Below are positions 9,376 to 18,366 of a stretch of 28,708 nucleotides of DNA, piece after piece (positions within the stretch are counted from its first letter, which is position 1; every line of letters begins with the position of its first letter). The notes beneath the pieces are model-generated. The model did not search any database. It was not told where the DNA came from and saw only the letters and a list, made by a program, of their open reading frames with translations. Source of the DNA: Bacillota bacterium (lineage in GTDB: Bacteria; Bacillota; Clostridia; DSM-8532); contig JAEYPI010000222.1 of the NCBI GenBank assembly GCA_023410885.1, forward strand, positions 1 to 28,708. The letters run 5' to 3'. Made by a program: the position numbers and the translations under genes.

Positions 9376-9435
9376 TCATAATCCTACTGAGGGGTACTGC
9401 TTATTTCTCTTCTTCAGAAAACCATTACTTCTCAT
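9376..9435 (-). CDS. Possible 19-residue leader or small protein
   Basis: A short frame with a full AGGAGG 5 nt before its ATG encodes MRSNGFLKKRNKQYPSVGL, a basic peptide without a membrane segment. It lies between the glucosidase stop and the patatin start, 42 nt before the latter. The ribosome site is as good as any in the window, which is the only reason to list it. It might be a real small protein, a translational leader for the patatin gene or chance. Confidence 0.3.
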   Translation of the reverse strand: MRSNGFLKKRNKQYPSVGL

Positions 9436-9487
9436 TAGTACCTCCTAGATAACTACTTTTAAGCTTTTAACACTCCCTTGGTCATCG

Positions 9488-11407
9488 TTAGGGTTGACAG
9501 CTGTATAGATTTGCTTCATAGGCCCTGAGAATCGAATTCCTTTCATTATAACTGGATAGGATCAACTTATAGGTATCACAATCAACAGGGCGTTTTTGGG
9601 GCATCTCCGATAAATTGAGTTCCACATAATACTTTGTTTGGCCAAGCACTCTGTAATAACCAAAAACATTTCTTTTCTTTTTTAATAAAGGCATAAAGTC
9701 ACCATATACCAGAGCCTCATCCTCTTTGCGAAGGGCAATCAATTGCTTATAGAAGTTCAAAATGGAGTGAGGATCTTCTAAAGCATCTTGAACATTATAT
9801 TCCCGATAATCATCCCCACCTTTGATCCAGGGTTCTGCCGATGAAAACCCACCATGGGGTGCATTGCTCCATTGAACGGGTGTCCTTGAATGATCCCGGC
9901 TTCCGCATAGAATCTTTTTAAGGGCAGCATCCTTTCCGACTTCCGGTAAAAGCGCTTTATAAAGATTAATACTTTCCACATCCCGGAACTGGTCGATGGA
10001 AGAAAAATTGACATTGATCATACCCAACTCCTGCCCCTGATAAATGAAAGGTGTGCCCTTCAAGGTGAGCTGAAGCATGGCCAAAAGCTTGCCGATGACC
10101 TCTCTGTATTGAGGATCGGGGTTAACTTTTGAGATCATACGGGGATTGTCATGGTTCTCAAAGAATAAAGTCATCCAGCAATCATTTCCGTAGTGCGCCA
10201 TCCAATCGGTAAAGTATTCCTTTAAATAGTTTAAGTCATACCGATAATCGTCAAAACGAACCTTCCCCGGGTTCTCAAGATGATCAAAGGAAAAAATCGT
10301 GTCAAGCTCTTTACGATGCTCGGACGTTAAAAGCCTACCCATCTCCAACCCTATACCGGGGGTTTCTCCTACAGAAAAGACGTCATAGTGGTCAAAGGTC
10401 TCCCTGCGCATTTCTCTTAGGTACTCATGGAGGTGCGGCCCATAAAAATAGTGTTCAATCCCATAAAAGCCCATCATCTTACCGATACGCTCGTCGCCTT
10501 GAGGTAGGCCATGCTTTTTTGAAATATAATTAATCACATCCAGCCGGAAACCATCAACACCTTTTTCCAGCCACCCATTAATCATTTGGTAGAGATCCGT
10601 TCTTACCTTGTCATTCTCCCAATTTAAATCCATCTGCTTTTTAGAGAAGAGATGCAGGCACCATTCTTGCCGCTCCTCGTAATAATTCCAGGCCGACCCA
10701 CTAAAGAAGGAGGTCCAATTATTGGGGGGATTCGAATCGGTTGATTTTTGCCACAAATAATAATCCTTATAGGGAGAATCGGGATTATGGAGAGCGTCTT
10801 GAAACCAAGGATGTTCATCTGAGGTATGATTGATCACCAAATCCATAATGAGCTTCATTCCGCGATGATGCACGCCCTCAAGTAGAAGGTCAAAATCAGC
10901 CATGGTACCAAACTCCGTCATGATTTTCTGATAGTCCCGGATATCATAGCCATTATCATCATTGGGTGAATCGTAAATAGGTGACAGCCAAAGGATATCA
11001 ACTCCCAGAGCTTTCAAATAGTCAAGCTTTTCAATGATACCCTTTAAGTCACCAATCCCATCCTCATTGGAATCCTTAAAGCTGCGGGGATAAATCTGAT
11101 AAACGATGGACTGCTTCCACCAAGCCGGCTTAATAGGCTCTGATTTATTTTCCAAGGTTGGCTCTGCACTGTTGAGAAGCTCTAAGAAGGTATCCATAAA
11201 GCCCTCTCCCAATAAGCCCTTGGTCAAGCTTCCAAGAGTTTTGAGCTTCAGATTACCCACAATAGCATTTTTAATGAGCCTTTCACTTTTGCCCATTTGC
11301 AAAAGGATCCTGTGAATAATGTCATGCCCTATGGGACTCTGATAAACCTCTTTAATTTTGCTCTTTTCGGTTATCACACTATTACGCAATGCAAGACCCC
11401 CATTCAA
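9488..11407 (-). CDS. GH13 alpha-glucosidase, oligo-1,6-glucosidase type, with N-terminal extension
   Basis: Cytoplasmic glycoside hydrolase of up to 639 residues; no signal peptide. Residues from about 95 onward form the GH13 barrel: calcium-site loop DSNEDGIGD (112-120), MDLVINH, nucleophile D290 in GFRLDV, acid/base E348 in SVGETPG, and D420 in FFENHD. Valine follows the nucleophile, the residue linked in this subfamily to alpha-1,6 rather than alpha-1,4 preference, so isomaltose-type substrates are predicted. The first 95 residues are an extra region without a domain I can name; I recall similar extensions in other clostridial GH13 proteins. The start is uncertain: TTG 11407 has a poor ribosome site, while TTG 11389 has GGGGG 7 nt upstream. 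The LacI-type regulator at 11979-12977 is a plausible controller, but no operator was recognised. Confidence 0.9.
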   Translation of the reverse strand: MNGGLALRNSVITEKSKIKEVYQSPIGHDIIHRILLQMGKSERLIKNAIVGNLKLKTLGSLTKGLLGEGFMDTFLELLNSAEPTLENKSEPIKPAWWKQSIVYQIYPRSFKDSNEDGIGDLKGIIEKLDYLKALGVDILWLSPIYDSPNDDNGYDIRDYQKIMTEFGTMADFDLLLEGVHHRGMKLIMDLVINHTSDEHPWFQDALHNPDSPYKDYYLWQKSTDSNPPNNWTSFFSGSAWNYYEERQEWCLHLFSKKQMDLNWENDKVRTDLYQMINGWLEKGVDGFRLDVINYISKKHGLPQGDERIGKMMGFYGIEHYFYGPHLHEYLREMRRETFDHYDVFSVGETPGIGLEMGRLLTSEHRKELDTIFSFDHLENPGKVRFDDYRYDLNYLKEYFTDWMAHYGNDCWMTLFFENHDNPRMISKVNPDPQYREVIGKLLAMLQLTLKGTPFIYQGQELGMINVNFSSIDQFRDVESINLYKALLPEVGKDAALKKILCGSRDHSRTPVQWSNAPHGGFSSAEPWIKGGDDYREYNVQDALEDPHSILNFYKQLIALRKEDEALVYGDFMPLLKKKRNVFGYYRVLGQTKYYVELNLSEMPQKRPVDCDTYKLILSSYNERNSILRAYEANLYSCQP

Positions 11408-11494
11408 ACATTACTAATGATACTTTCCTGATAATGAGATATCCATGATATTATACTATCAAATAGAACAAAAAGTCTGTAGCCCATGGCGCGT

Positions 11495-11527
11495 AAAAAA
11501 GCTCCCAAGCATTATGCTTAAGAGCTT
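11495..11527 (-). terminator. Strong Rho-independent terminator after tlp
   Basis: On the minus strand a 13-bp stem with two G-T pairs (AAGCTCTTAAGCA with TGCTTGGGAGCTT) closes a 3-nt loop and runs into a T tract. It lies about 60 nt past the tlp stop and before the glucosidase. Confidence 0.8.
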
Positions 11528-11588
11528 CATATGGTGTACCCCTTTCGGCGTACTGCTTACAGTTTAATATGCACCGGTTGCTCGCACC

Positions 11589-11816
11589 TTATTGATAGCC
11601 CTTCTCCTGGGCTTTGGCCTCATCTCTGATTTCCTCGCGCATACCATTCAGAGCCGCTTCTCTTTTTTCATTCTTATCCTTGAGCTCCTGCCTGGTTTTT
11701 TGATTATCCACCTTATCGATCATTTCATTGGCAAGCTCAATATTTTGTATGGTATGGTTTATATTTCTCTGAATTTTTTCAACATTGTCGCTCCTGTCAT
11801 CGGGCTTGTGCTTCAT
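11589..11816 (-). CDS. tlp: Small acid-soluble spore protein Tlp
   Basis: A 75-residue, highly charged, helical protein that begins MKHKPDDRSDNVEKIQ. The KPDDRSDNVEKIQ start, the central NIELANEMI and the KNEKREAALNGMREEIRDEA tail segment are the Tlp family pattern, and family members are of similar length. Tlp proteins are packed in the forespore of Bacillus and Clostridium. The start at 11816 is preceded by AAGGAG at 7 nt; an in-frame ATG six codons upstream overlaps that site. The gene is monocistronic: a candidate sigma-G promoter lies just upstream and a strong terminator follows. It marks the host as a spore former. Confidence 0.88.
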   Translation of the reverse strand: MKHKPDDRSDNVEKIQRNINHTIQNIELANEMIDKVDNQKTRQELKDKNEKREAALNGMREEIRDEAKAQEKGYQ

Positions 11817-11848
11817 TTCATATCTCCTTCCCAATTTTTTATTGTCTT

Positions 11849-11878
11849 TAGTATTTTACAATTGGAATAAATCTATGC
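11849..11878 (-). promoter_or_regulatory. Candidate forespore (sigma-G-type) promoter of tlp
   Basis: On the minus strand GCATA, an 18-nt spacer and AATACTA match the Bacillus sigma-G consensus (GHATR, 18 nt, CATnHTA) except for the first -10 base. The predicted start would give a leader of about 25 nt with the tlp ribosome site in it. The match was found by eye in AT-rich DNA. Confidence 0.45.
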
Positions 11879-11915
11879 TGTCTGATATACTCACTATTTA
11901 TGCTCAAATACAACG

Positions 11916-11942
11916 CCGGCCCTCATTTATAATGAGAGCCGG
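11916..11942 (-). terminator. Hairpin after the LacI-type regulator, probable terminator
   Basis: An 11-bp GC-rich stem (CCGGCTCTCAT with ATGAGGGCCGG) with a 5-nt loop lies 37 nt beyond the regulator stop. The following minus-strand tract CGTTGTATTT is only moderately T-rich. Confidence 0.55.
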
Positions 11943-11978
11943 AGTATTTCCCTTGGTTATAATAAATGGGAAAAGAGA

Positions 11979-12977
11979 CTATATTTTTGGTGAGGCTGTC
12001 GATTTCCTTAGAACAAGCTCCGGTTCAAGCATGACCAAAGTATTTTCTTTGAATTTTTTATCAATGAGCTGCACAAGAATTTCTACAGCTTTTTTCCCCA
12101 TCTCGGTGGCGGGTTGTTTCACTGTAGAAAAATAAGGATGGAGCTTGGATGATAAGGGATCATCATCATAGCCAATGAGTGAAATATCGGTGGGGACATC
12201 GAGCCCTCTTTCCCTTATTGCATCATAGGCACCAAGCATAATATTGTCATCCGCAGCAAATATTGCGGTAGGTACATGACCTGAATCAAGCCACTTTGCG
12301 GTTACTTTAGAGCCCACAGTCGCATCAAACTGGTCCCCGTCAATTGCAAACGGCTGTATTCCGGCATCCTTCAAAGCCTCCTCATAGCCCCTCTTTCTCT
12401 CGCGATTACTTAGGTACAGGTCGGAGCCGCTAATGAATGCAATCTTCTTATGGCCTAACCCGATAAGATGTTGAGTAACCCTATATCCGCCTTTATAATT
12501 ATCGATCAACACCGAGGAGGCCGCAGATTGTATTTTTTGATTATCCAGCAGAACAAAGGGTATTTTCTTCTTCATGAGTTCAATAATATATTCGTCTTCA
12601 AAACGAGGTGAAAGAAGTATGATACCGTCCACTCTCTTTTCTTGAAAAAGATAATTGCTTACCTGTGCATTGCCGTTTCGCTCTTCTAATGACATGGCTA
12701 AAAAATAGCCACTTTCATTCAAGCTTGTGTTGATTTCTTCAACTACTGCATTAAAAAATTCATCCTTGAATACGGGAAGAACCAGTCCAATGATTCCTGT
12801 TTTTCCTTTCGCAAGACTGCGTGCGGCAAAATTAGGGTCATATCCCAGCTCTTCCATAGCCTTTAGAACTTTATCCCTATTGTACTTGCGCACACTGGAG
12901 GCATTGTTGATAACCCTTGATACCGTCACGACAGAAAGACCGGACTTTTTTACGACGTCATATATATTGGCTTTCAT
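11979..12977 (-). CDS. LacI/GalR-family transcriptional regulator
   Basis: DNA-binding sugar-responsive regulator of 332 residues. The N-terminal helix-turn-helix reads IYDVVKKSGLSVVTVSRVIN, followed by the hinge helix AARSLAKGKTG at about 54-64. The rest is a periplasmic-binding-protein-like effector domain with AIFAADDNIMLGAYDAI and SLIGYDDDPLSS. The start at 12977 has GGGTGAG 6 nt upstream and puts the helix-turn-helix at the very N terminus; a longer frame from 13118 would add 47 unrelated residues. It is transcribed alone. Family members usually repress nearby carbohydrate genes, so the GH13 glucosidase downstream is a candidate target. The effector is unknown. Confidence 0.9.
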   Translation of the reverse strand: MKANIYDVVKKSGLSVVTVSRVINNASSVRKYNRDKVLKAMEELGYDPNFAARSLAKGKTGIIGLVLPVFKDEFFNAVVEEINTSLNESGYFLAMSLEERNGNAQVSNYLFQEKRVDGIILLSPRFEDEYIIELMKKKIPFVLLDNQKIQSAASSVLIDNYKGGYRVTQHLIGLGHKKIAFISGSDLYLSNRERKRGYEEALKDAGIQPFAIDGDQFDATVGSKVTAKWLDSGHVPTAIFAADDNIMLGAYDAIRERGLDVPTDISLIGYDDDPLSSKLHPYFSTVKQPATEMGKKAVEILVQLIDKKFKENTLVMLEPELVLRKSTASPKI

Positions 12978-13116
12978 ATTTCTCACCCTTATTTCATAGT
13001 CGCTAAGAAAATAAGAATCCTCTAATAAGAAAGTAAAATCGTTTATTGTTTTGTTTTGTATTATATCCGAATCAAAGTCTTTTGTCGACAAGCTACAGCC
13101 AATGTTTGCTGCTATC

Positions 13117-13155
13117 ATAAAAAACAGGACCCCTCCAAGCTTGTGGAAGAGGTCC
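13117..13155 (-). terminator. Rho-independent terminator of speA
   Basis: On the minus strand GGACCTCTTCCA pairs with TTGGAGGGGTCC (one mismatch, some G-T pairs), and TGTTTTTT follows. It lies about 35 nt after the speA stop. Confidence 0.78.
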
Positions 13156-13188
13156 GTTTCATATCATGACACTTATTCAATGTTCGAT

Positions 13189-15108
13189 TTACCGCTCGTA
13201 ATAGGTATATCCCCGAAGACCGTTATCGTAAGCCTGCATGATTTCTTTTCTGTCGCTGGCGCTTATATGTCCGTCACGTACAGCATCCTCAGCTTTTTCA
13301 CGGAAACGCACCAACATGTCCTTTGTGTCGAACTCCACGTAGGAAAGCACATCAGCCACACTATCACCATGGATTTCCTTTACAAAATCATAATGTCCAT
13401 CAGGATTGATACGCACACTCACAACATTGGTATCCCCAAAAAGATTATGGAGATCTCCCAGCGTTTCCTGATAAGCACCCACCAGGAATACACCCAGGTA
13501 ATAGTCATCTCCGTTTTTCAATTCGTGCACGGGCAGTGTATTCCTGACGTCATGTAAATCAATAAAATGATCTATCTTTCCGTCGCAATCGCAGGTGATA
13601 TCGGCAATAACCGCTTCACGCTTGGGCCTCTCCAACAAACGGTGAAGGGGCATAATGGGGAATAACTGGTCAATAGCCCAACTATCCGGAATGGATTGGA
13701 ATACCGAGAAGTTGCAATAATAGATATCTGCAATAGCGCTCTCAATATCCTCCAAATCCGGCGGAGCATTTTTCAGCTTGGCCTTCTCTCTGGCAATCTT
13801 ATGGATGGTATTCCAGAAAATCTTTTCTGAAAATGCACGTTCCCGAAGACTGATACTGCCATGCTTAAACATATCCCGAATGGCATCCCGGTAGTAAAGA
13901 GCATCGTTATAGCATTCCTGGATATTCTTCAAGGTCAGGTTTTTATTCACATCAAAAAGATTCTTTATTTGCTCCGTCGTATTGCTGTCAAGCTTATCAG
14001 GTATTTTATACTCCTCAAAGGTTTCTACATCCAGGACATTGAAGAGCAGAACAGAATAATAAGCGACCGTTGTCCGCCCTGATTCAGTTACAATCACCGG
14101 GTGCTGGATATTGCTGGAGTCTAAAGTGGCCATAACGGCTTCAACAATGTCGGTGCAGTATTCTTCAACAGTATAGTTACGGCTGTTGGTATAGTTGGTA
14201 TTGGAGCCGTCGTAATCCACTGCAAGGCCTCCGCCAAGGTCCAGGTATCCCATGGGAGCACCCTCGTTTACTAGCTCAGCATAAACACGGGTTGCTTCCA
14301 AAACGGCAGAACGGATATCCCGGATATTGGGTATTTGAGAGCCAAGATGATAATGCAGAAGCTTGAGAGAGCTCAGCATATTTTTCTCTTTCAAGGTATC
14401 AACCATGGCGATCACCTGGGACATATTCAAGCCAAAGATGCTCCGGTCCCCGCCAGACTCGGTCCAGTGACCGCCCGCCTTTGCAGAAAGCTTAATGCGA
14501 ATGCCTATATTGGGTTGAACACCTAAAATCTGTGAACGTTCCAAAACAAGATCAAGCTCACCGGGCATTTCAATGACAAAAAAGCAATTGAAGCCCATTT
14601 TAACAGCATATAATCCCAAATCAATGAATTCTTCATCCTTATAACCATTGCAGATCAGACAGGCTTCCCTATCCTTCATAACAGAAAGCGCAGCCACCAA
14701 CTCGGCTTTGCTTCCTACCTCAAGACCATGATGATAGCGCTGTCCAAATTTAGTAACTTCATAAACCACCTGCTGCTGCTGATTAACCTTAACGGGATAT
14801 ACACCACGGTATTCTCCTTTGTAATTGAGCTTTCTCATGGCGTCGCCAAAGGAGTTATTGAGAAAAGAAATCTGTGAATCCAAAAGATTCTCAAAGCGCA
14901 ACAATACAGGCATATCCATTCCACGTTCCCGGATGCCCGATATGATATCCATAAGGCTGATAGCCGCCAAATCATTGTCCTTATAGGGATTCACCAGCAC
15001 CTCACCCTGCTCGGAGACTGAAAAATAGCCTGCGCCCCAATTCTTTATACCATAAAGTTCCTCGGACTTTTCTTTAGTCCACCTTCCTAAAAGCTCTACT
15101 TTATTCAT
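13189..15108 (-). CDS. speA: Biosynthetic arginine decarboxylase
   Basis: PLP enzyme of 639 residues that converts arginine to agmatine and CO2, the first step of the agmatine route to putrescine. It has the SpeA fold-III layout: N-terminal IKNWGAGYF, PLP lysine K107 in YPVKVNQQQ, HYHLGSQIPN, the glycine loop YLDLGGGLAVDYDG, and the C-terminal substrate region with ITCDCDGKIDHF. Length fits the family. GGGGA lies 7 nt before the ATG. The gene has its own promoter and terminator; no agmatine-processing gene (agmatinase or agmatine deiminase) is adjacent, so the next step is elsewhere or agmatine itself is the product. Confidence 0.95.
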   Translation of the reverse strand: MNKVELLGRWTKEKSEELYGIKNWGAGYFSVSEQGEVLVNPYKDNDLAAISLMDIISGIRERGMDMPVLLRFENLLDSQISFLNNSFGDAMRKLNYKGEYRGVYPVKVNQQQQVVYEVTKFGQRYHHGLEVGSKAELVAALSVMKDREACLICNGYKDEEFIDLGLYAVKMGFNCFFVIEMPGELDLVLERSQILGVQPNIGIRIKLSAKAGGHWTESGGDRSIFGLNMSQVIAMVDTLKEKNMLSSLKLLHYHLGSQIPNIRDIRSAVLEATRVYAELVNEGAPMGYLDLGGGLAVDYDGSNTNYTNSRNYTVEEYCTDIVEAVMATLDSSNIQHPVIVTESGRTTVAYYSVLLFNVLDVETFEEYKIPDKLDSNTTEQIKNLFDVNKNLTLKNIQECYNDALYYRDAIRDMFKHGSISLRERAFSEKIFWNTIHKIAREKAKLKNAPPDLEDIESAIADIYYCNFSVFQSIPDSWAIDQLFPIMPLHRLLERPKREAVIADITCDCDGKIDHFIDLHDVRNTLPVHELKNGDDYYLGVFLVGAYQETLGDLHNLFGDTNVVSVRINPDGHYDFVKEIHGDSVADVLSYVEFDTKDMLVRFREKAEDAVRDGHISASDRKEIMQAYDNGLRGYTYYER

Positions 15109-15178
15109 GTTCCTTTCCCCATTCTAACGATAAAAACTGCAAAACGAAAAAAAGGTTGCTAAAAATCTTTTACAGCCT

Positions 15179-15208
15179 ATAATAACACAAAGCCCGTTTA
15201 ATTATCAA
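15179..15208 (-). promoter_or_regulatory. Vegetative promoter of speA
   Basis: Minus-strand TTGATA, 18-nt spacer, TATTAT: each box is one base off the sigma-A consensus. The 5' leader would be about 65 nt. Confidence 0.6.
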
Positions 15209-15268
15209 TAAATCTTCATATGGTATAATAATGAATCGCTGCAGTATATCCCCATCGCTCTTTGGGGC

Positions 15269-15829
15269 TTATTTAAACCCGGTATATACTTTTAATCCTT
15301 TATCGGTATTAATCTTTGTAATCCGCCAGAATTCCCCCTCTTGCTCCAGGGTGATATTGGCTTTATAATCTCCCGCCGGGCCCGTGGATGTTCGGGTTGA
15401 GAAAAGCAGCTCAAAGCTTTGGTTATTCTCATTAAGCGATTCCCGCTTTATTATTTTGTAACTGTCAATCCAGGGACTCGATATCCCTGTCACCCAATTG
15501 GGAAAGGTCTCCTCCAGCTGCTCAGCATATTTATTCTTAAGATTCTTCGTCATGACCGAATATTGCATCGCTGCGCTCCGCTGCATTAATCCGCCTGCCC
15601 AGACATCAACCGCTTTTTCCGGATCACACACACCTACGTAGTCCATTGCTTCCATTAGAAGCCGGCTGCGGATCTCGTATTTGTTAATCTCGGCCATAGC
15701 TGCAAACACATTAATAGCCTTTATATCCAAAAGATACCCTGCCGCATTTACGAGTAATAACGCAGCCAAAGAGATAACCAGAAAAATACCCAATAGCCCT
15801 TTAGCCCTTTTAGAAAGAACGAATTTCAT
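15269..15829 (-). CDS. Membrane-anchored protein of unknown function
   Basis: A 186-residue protein with a basic N terminus, one hydrophobic helix (about 12-33), and an extracellular domain. The GGAGG 6 nt before ATG 15829 decides the start over an upstream ATG at 15910. The outer domain runs from GLMQRSAAMQYSVM through FPNWVTGISSPWIDSYKI to GEFWRITKI. This pattern of a helix pair followed by a beta-rich half ending in a W-R-I strand recalls NTF2-like secreted domains, but that is only an impression. I recall such conserved hypotheticals in Clostridia and cannot name a function. It lies downstream of speA on the opposite strand to the following DUF4489 gene. Confidence 0.75.
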   Translation of the reverse strand: MKFVLSKRAKGLLGIFLVISLAALLLVNAAGYLLDIKAINVFAAMAEINKYEIRSRLLMEAMDYVGVCDPEKAVDVWAGGLMQRSAAMQYSVMTKNLKNKYAEQLEETFPNWVTGISSPWIDSYKIIKRESLNENNQSFELLFSTRTSTGPAGDYKANITLEQEGEFWRITKINTDKGLKVYTGFK

Positions 15830-15919
15830 ATCAACCCTCCATGGATCCTTATACAATCTATGAATATGATATTGGAAACAGGAAAGAACGCATTGTTCTA
15901 TTTTAACCATGTCCTAAAT

Positions 15920-15948
15920 AACCAGTTTGAGCACCATGGCATAAAATA
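15920..15948 (+). promoter_or_regulatory. Candidate sigma-K-type (mother-cell) promoter of first DUF4489 gene
   Basis: AACC, 16 nt, then CATAAAATA fits the sigma-K consensus mACm-N16-CATAnnnTA at every fixed base. It ends 36 nt before the GTG start. The second DUF4489 gene has a site of the same geometry. Confidence 0.45.
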
Positions 15949-15983
15949 CTTAGTAAGTAGGACTTTGCCGGAGGTGCTTGCTA

Positions 15984-16865
15984 GTGAAAACAATTCACGT
16001 CAATTGGGAACACATGTGGGAAAAATATTTCAGCGATTATCCGGGCTGGGCATCAATAGTTGAGTGTAAGCACTCGAGGCGCCGGCATAGCGAGGAAGAT
16101 TATTTAGAGGACCTGGAAAAGCAAAAAAATTGTTATCGCTTTTCTAATTCAGATGACACTCTATTTGAGAATAAGGTAACGCAAACAAGCACTCATTTAG
16201 ACCGTTTGTATGATGTTAACAAAGATCAGTATACCGATTACTACATTATAACTGAGCCAAGCCCGAAAGAAGAGGCCCCTCAGACAGAAAATGAAATCAA
16301 GGCACCCCTCTGTGATGCTGATATTACACCCAAAGAAGGAGCCCTCGGGGAGATAATCGACAAATGCAGTGACAAGTCACTAATTCGATGCAAAGTATTG
16401 GGTAAGCAGCCCGATGATATAATATTTGAATGCGGAACAGGACAAGGCTTCGCATTTGTTGCAAATAAAGGGGAAACCTTGACTTATACACCCCATAAGA
16501 CCTGTATACCGAAGACGCTTGGAACCATAGCCATTGACACAACCTGCTTAAAAAAACCGAAAACAAAGGTTTTATTCTCCTGTAATATCAGCTTTATTCC
16601 AAGAAACGAGGAAGCAATGGCCCAGCTTGAATTTGTACTGTATAGATCCTGCAATAACAGTGAAGAAAGTGTTGTGGGTAACTGGGCATATGATGTTATA
16701 GACAAGCGTGAACGCAGCGAACAGACCTTCCGGTTTATATTCTGCAGCTGCAGCTCCTTTCCCGGCTGCTATAATTACTTTGTGAGAGTCATACCTGTTT
16801 TTATAAAGGACTGCTCTGTTTGCTTAACAAATTGTCATATGGATGCAGTTGCTCAATCCATCTAA
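15984..16865 (+). CDS. DUF4489 protein with long N-terminal region
   Basis: A 293-residue protein, probably not exported (no signal peptide). The C-terminal half (about 145-290) is a DUF4489 domain: IIFECGTGQGFAF, IDTTCLKKPKTKVLFSC, QLEFVLYRSC, then a cysteine-rich FCSCSSFPGCYNYFV and a NCHMDAVAQS end. The N-terminal 140 residues are charged and low in hydrophobics, with no domain I know. GTG 15984 is preferred because GGAGG lies 9 nt upstream; the in-frame TTG at 15978 is too close to it. The gene stands alone on the plus strand between minus-strand operons. A sigma-K-like promoter suggests expression in the mother cell, which is inference. Function is unknown. Confidence 0.8.
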   Translation: MKTIHVNWEHMWEKYFSDYPGWASIVECKHSRRRHSEEDYLEDLEKQKNCYRFSNSDDTLFENKVTQTSTHLDRLYDVNKDQYTDYYIITEPSPKEEAPQTENEIKAPLCDADITPKEGALGEIIDKCSDKSLIRCKVLGKQPDDIIFECGTGQGFAFVANKGETLTYTPHKTCIPKTLGTIAIDTTCLKKPKTKVLFSCNISFIPRNEEAMAQLEFVLYRSCNNSEESVVGNWAYDVIDKRERSEQTFRFIFCSCSSFPGCYNYFVRVIPVFIKDCSVCLTNCHMDAVAQSI

Positions 16866-16905
16866 ATACCCTTGGCAGCTCCCCCTCCTCAGAAATTGTT
16901 AGCTA

Positions 16906-16949
16906 TAAAAGAAGGTGCCACCCAAGAGACTTTCTCTGCAAGTAGCACC
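16906..16949 (-). terminator. Terminator of the lactate dehydrogenase operon
   Basis: On the minus strand an outer stem GGTGCT/GGCACC encloses an inner AGAGA/TCTCT hairpin and is followed by TTCTTTT. It lies 14 nt after the lctD-like stop. The internal loop makes it less than ideal. Confidence 0.6.
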
Positions 16950-16962
16950 CCCTATAAAGCGT

Positions 16963-18363
16963 TTATTGGCATACCTTTCCGGGATTTAAGATATTCTTAG
17001 GATCAAAGGCTTTTTTTATGCCAGCCATGATTTCAAGGATTTCAGCATCCAGCGACTCTCGAAGATAAGGTTTCTTGGCAAAGCCAATACCATGCTCACC
17101 TGAAACCTGACCATTGAGTTCTCTCGCCTTTTTATACATTTCATCCATCGCCAGGGCAAGCCGCTTCTCCCACTCTTCCTCACTTAAGTCATCCTTTAAA
17201 ACATAGGCATGGAGATTACCGTCCCCCGCATGGCCAAAGCTTTTAATTCTGACACCCACCCTTTTTTGGAGCTCATGGCTAAATTCCACGATTTCATTGA
17301 CCTTGTTTCTGGGAACCACAACATCGATCTCATCCATATAGGTGGTTGAGGCTTTTATAGCCTCAAGAAAGGCACCACGAGCTTTCCAGATGGACTCATT
17401 ACGCTCCTCGGTATCAGAGATCAAGATGTCAAGCGCGCCCTGATCCAAGCAAATCTGTGCCACCTTTTCAAAGCTTCCTTCTATCTCCTCGGTAGAATTA
17501 CCGTCAAACTTCAATAGCAAATAAGCGTCTGACTGATTATCGGGAAATTTCTTGCCTAAAAACTCCTCAGCATCTATAATCGTTTCTCTTTGCATGAACT
17601 CTATTGCTGTTGGAATTGATTTGGATTTGATAATCAGGGGTACCGTTCTGATGGCCTGCTCAAGGGTTGGAAAAGGAATCAGAAGGCTGATGGTCTTTCT
17701 GGGAAGGGGTAATAGCTTTAAAATGGCCTTCGTGATAATACCCAGAGTCCCTTCTGCGCCAATCATCAAGTCCTTGAGGGCATAGCCCGAACTGTTTTTA
17801 ACCACCTTGCCCCCCAGATTGATAATGCTTCCATTGGGCAGAACAACCTCCAGCCCACGAACATAGTCTCTGGTGACACCATATTTGACAGCGCGCATAC
17901 CGCCTGCGTTGGTACTGATATTTCCTCCAATGGTCGCTGTTTTTTCGCCTGGGTCCGGCGGGTAGAACAAATCATGTTCCTCTACGTATTTAGAAAGCTC
18001 CATCAGCAAAACACCGGGCTCTACGGTAATGGTCAGGTTCTCTTCATCAAGCTCAAGGAAGCGATTCATTCGGCTTAGATCAATGACAATTCCTTTTCTG
18101 ACTGGTACAGCCGCACCCACAAGCCCTGTCCCCGAGCCTCTGGGTGTAACAGGGATATGATGCTCATAAGCATATTTCATAATCTCAGATACCTCAAGTG
18201 TGGAAAGCACCTGAATAACGATGTCCGGATAGCATTCTGTTCCGCCGAGCTCATCATGGCTGTATTCCTCGTTGATGGCTTCTTTATATAAAACCCGTTC
18301 GTCGTCCTTTATAATTTGTTTAATAGCCAGACAATCCTGTTCGTCAAATATCTTGTAGCTCAT
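16963..18363 (-). CDS. lctD: FAD-linked (D-)lactate dehydrogenase subunit, LctD/GlcD type
   Basis: A 466-residue flavoprotein of the GlcD/VAO type that oxidises a 2-hydroxy acid, most likely lactate to pyruvate. The FAD-binding domain has [12 protein letters not shown] at 74-85 and [17 protein letters not shown] near 147-162. The C-terminal domain has [10 protein letters not shown] (376-385), SGEHGIG (421-427) and the family end [11 protein letters not shown]. It is the last gene of a three-gene operon 3 nt after the Etf alpha gene. With both Etf subunits, this is the arrangement of the Acetobacterium woodii electron-confurcating lactate dehydrogenase, which drives NAD+ reduction from lactate with reduced ferredoxin. 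Glycolate or another 2-hydroxy acid is the main alternative substrate. No lactate permease lies in the window. Confidence 0.88.
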   Translation of the reverse strand: MSYKIFDEQDCLAIKQIIKDDERVLYKEAINEEYSHDELGGTECYPDIVIQVLSTLEVSEIMKYAYEHHIPVTPRGSGTGLVGAAVPVRKGIVIDLSRMNRFLELDEENLTITVEPGVLLMELSKYVEEHDLFYPPDPGEKTATIGGNISTNAGGMRAVKYGVTRDYVRGLEVVLPNGSIINLGGKVVKNSSGYALKDLMIGAEGTLGIITKAILKLLPLPRKTISLLIPFPTLEQAIRTVPLIIKSKSIPTAIEFMQRETIIDAEEFLGKKFPDNQSDAYLLLKFDGNSTEEIEGSFEKVAQICLDQGALDILISDTEERNESIWKARGAFLEAIKASTTYMDEIDVVVPRNKVNEIVEFSHELQKRVGVRIKSFGHAGDGNLHAYVLKDDLSEEEWEKRLALAMDEMYKKARELNGQVSGEHGIGFAKKPYLRESLDAEILEIMAGIKKAFDPKNILNPGKVCQ

Positions 18364-18366
18364 ATC

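Noticed and set aside
11437..11455. LacI-type operator before the glucosidase gene (ATATCCATGATAT)
   Set aside because: It is a 13-nt palindrome without the central CG typical of LacI-family sites, in AT-rich DNA; too weak to call.
13051..13557. Plus-strand 168-codon open frame
   Set aside because: It lies antisense to the end of speA and its terminator, has no ribosome site and gives no family-like protein.
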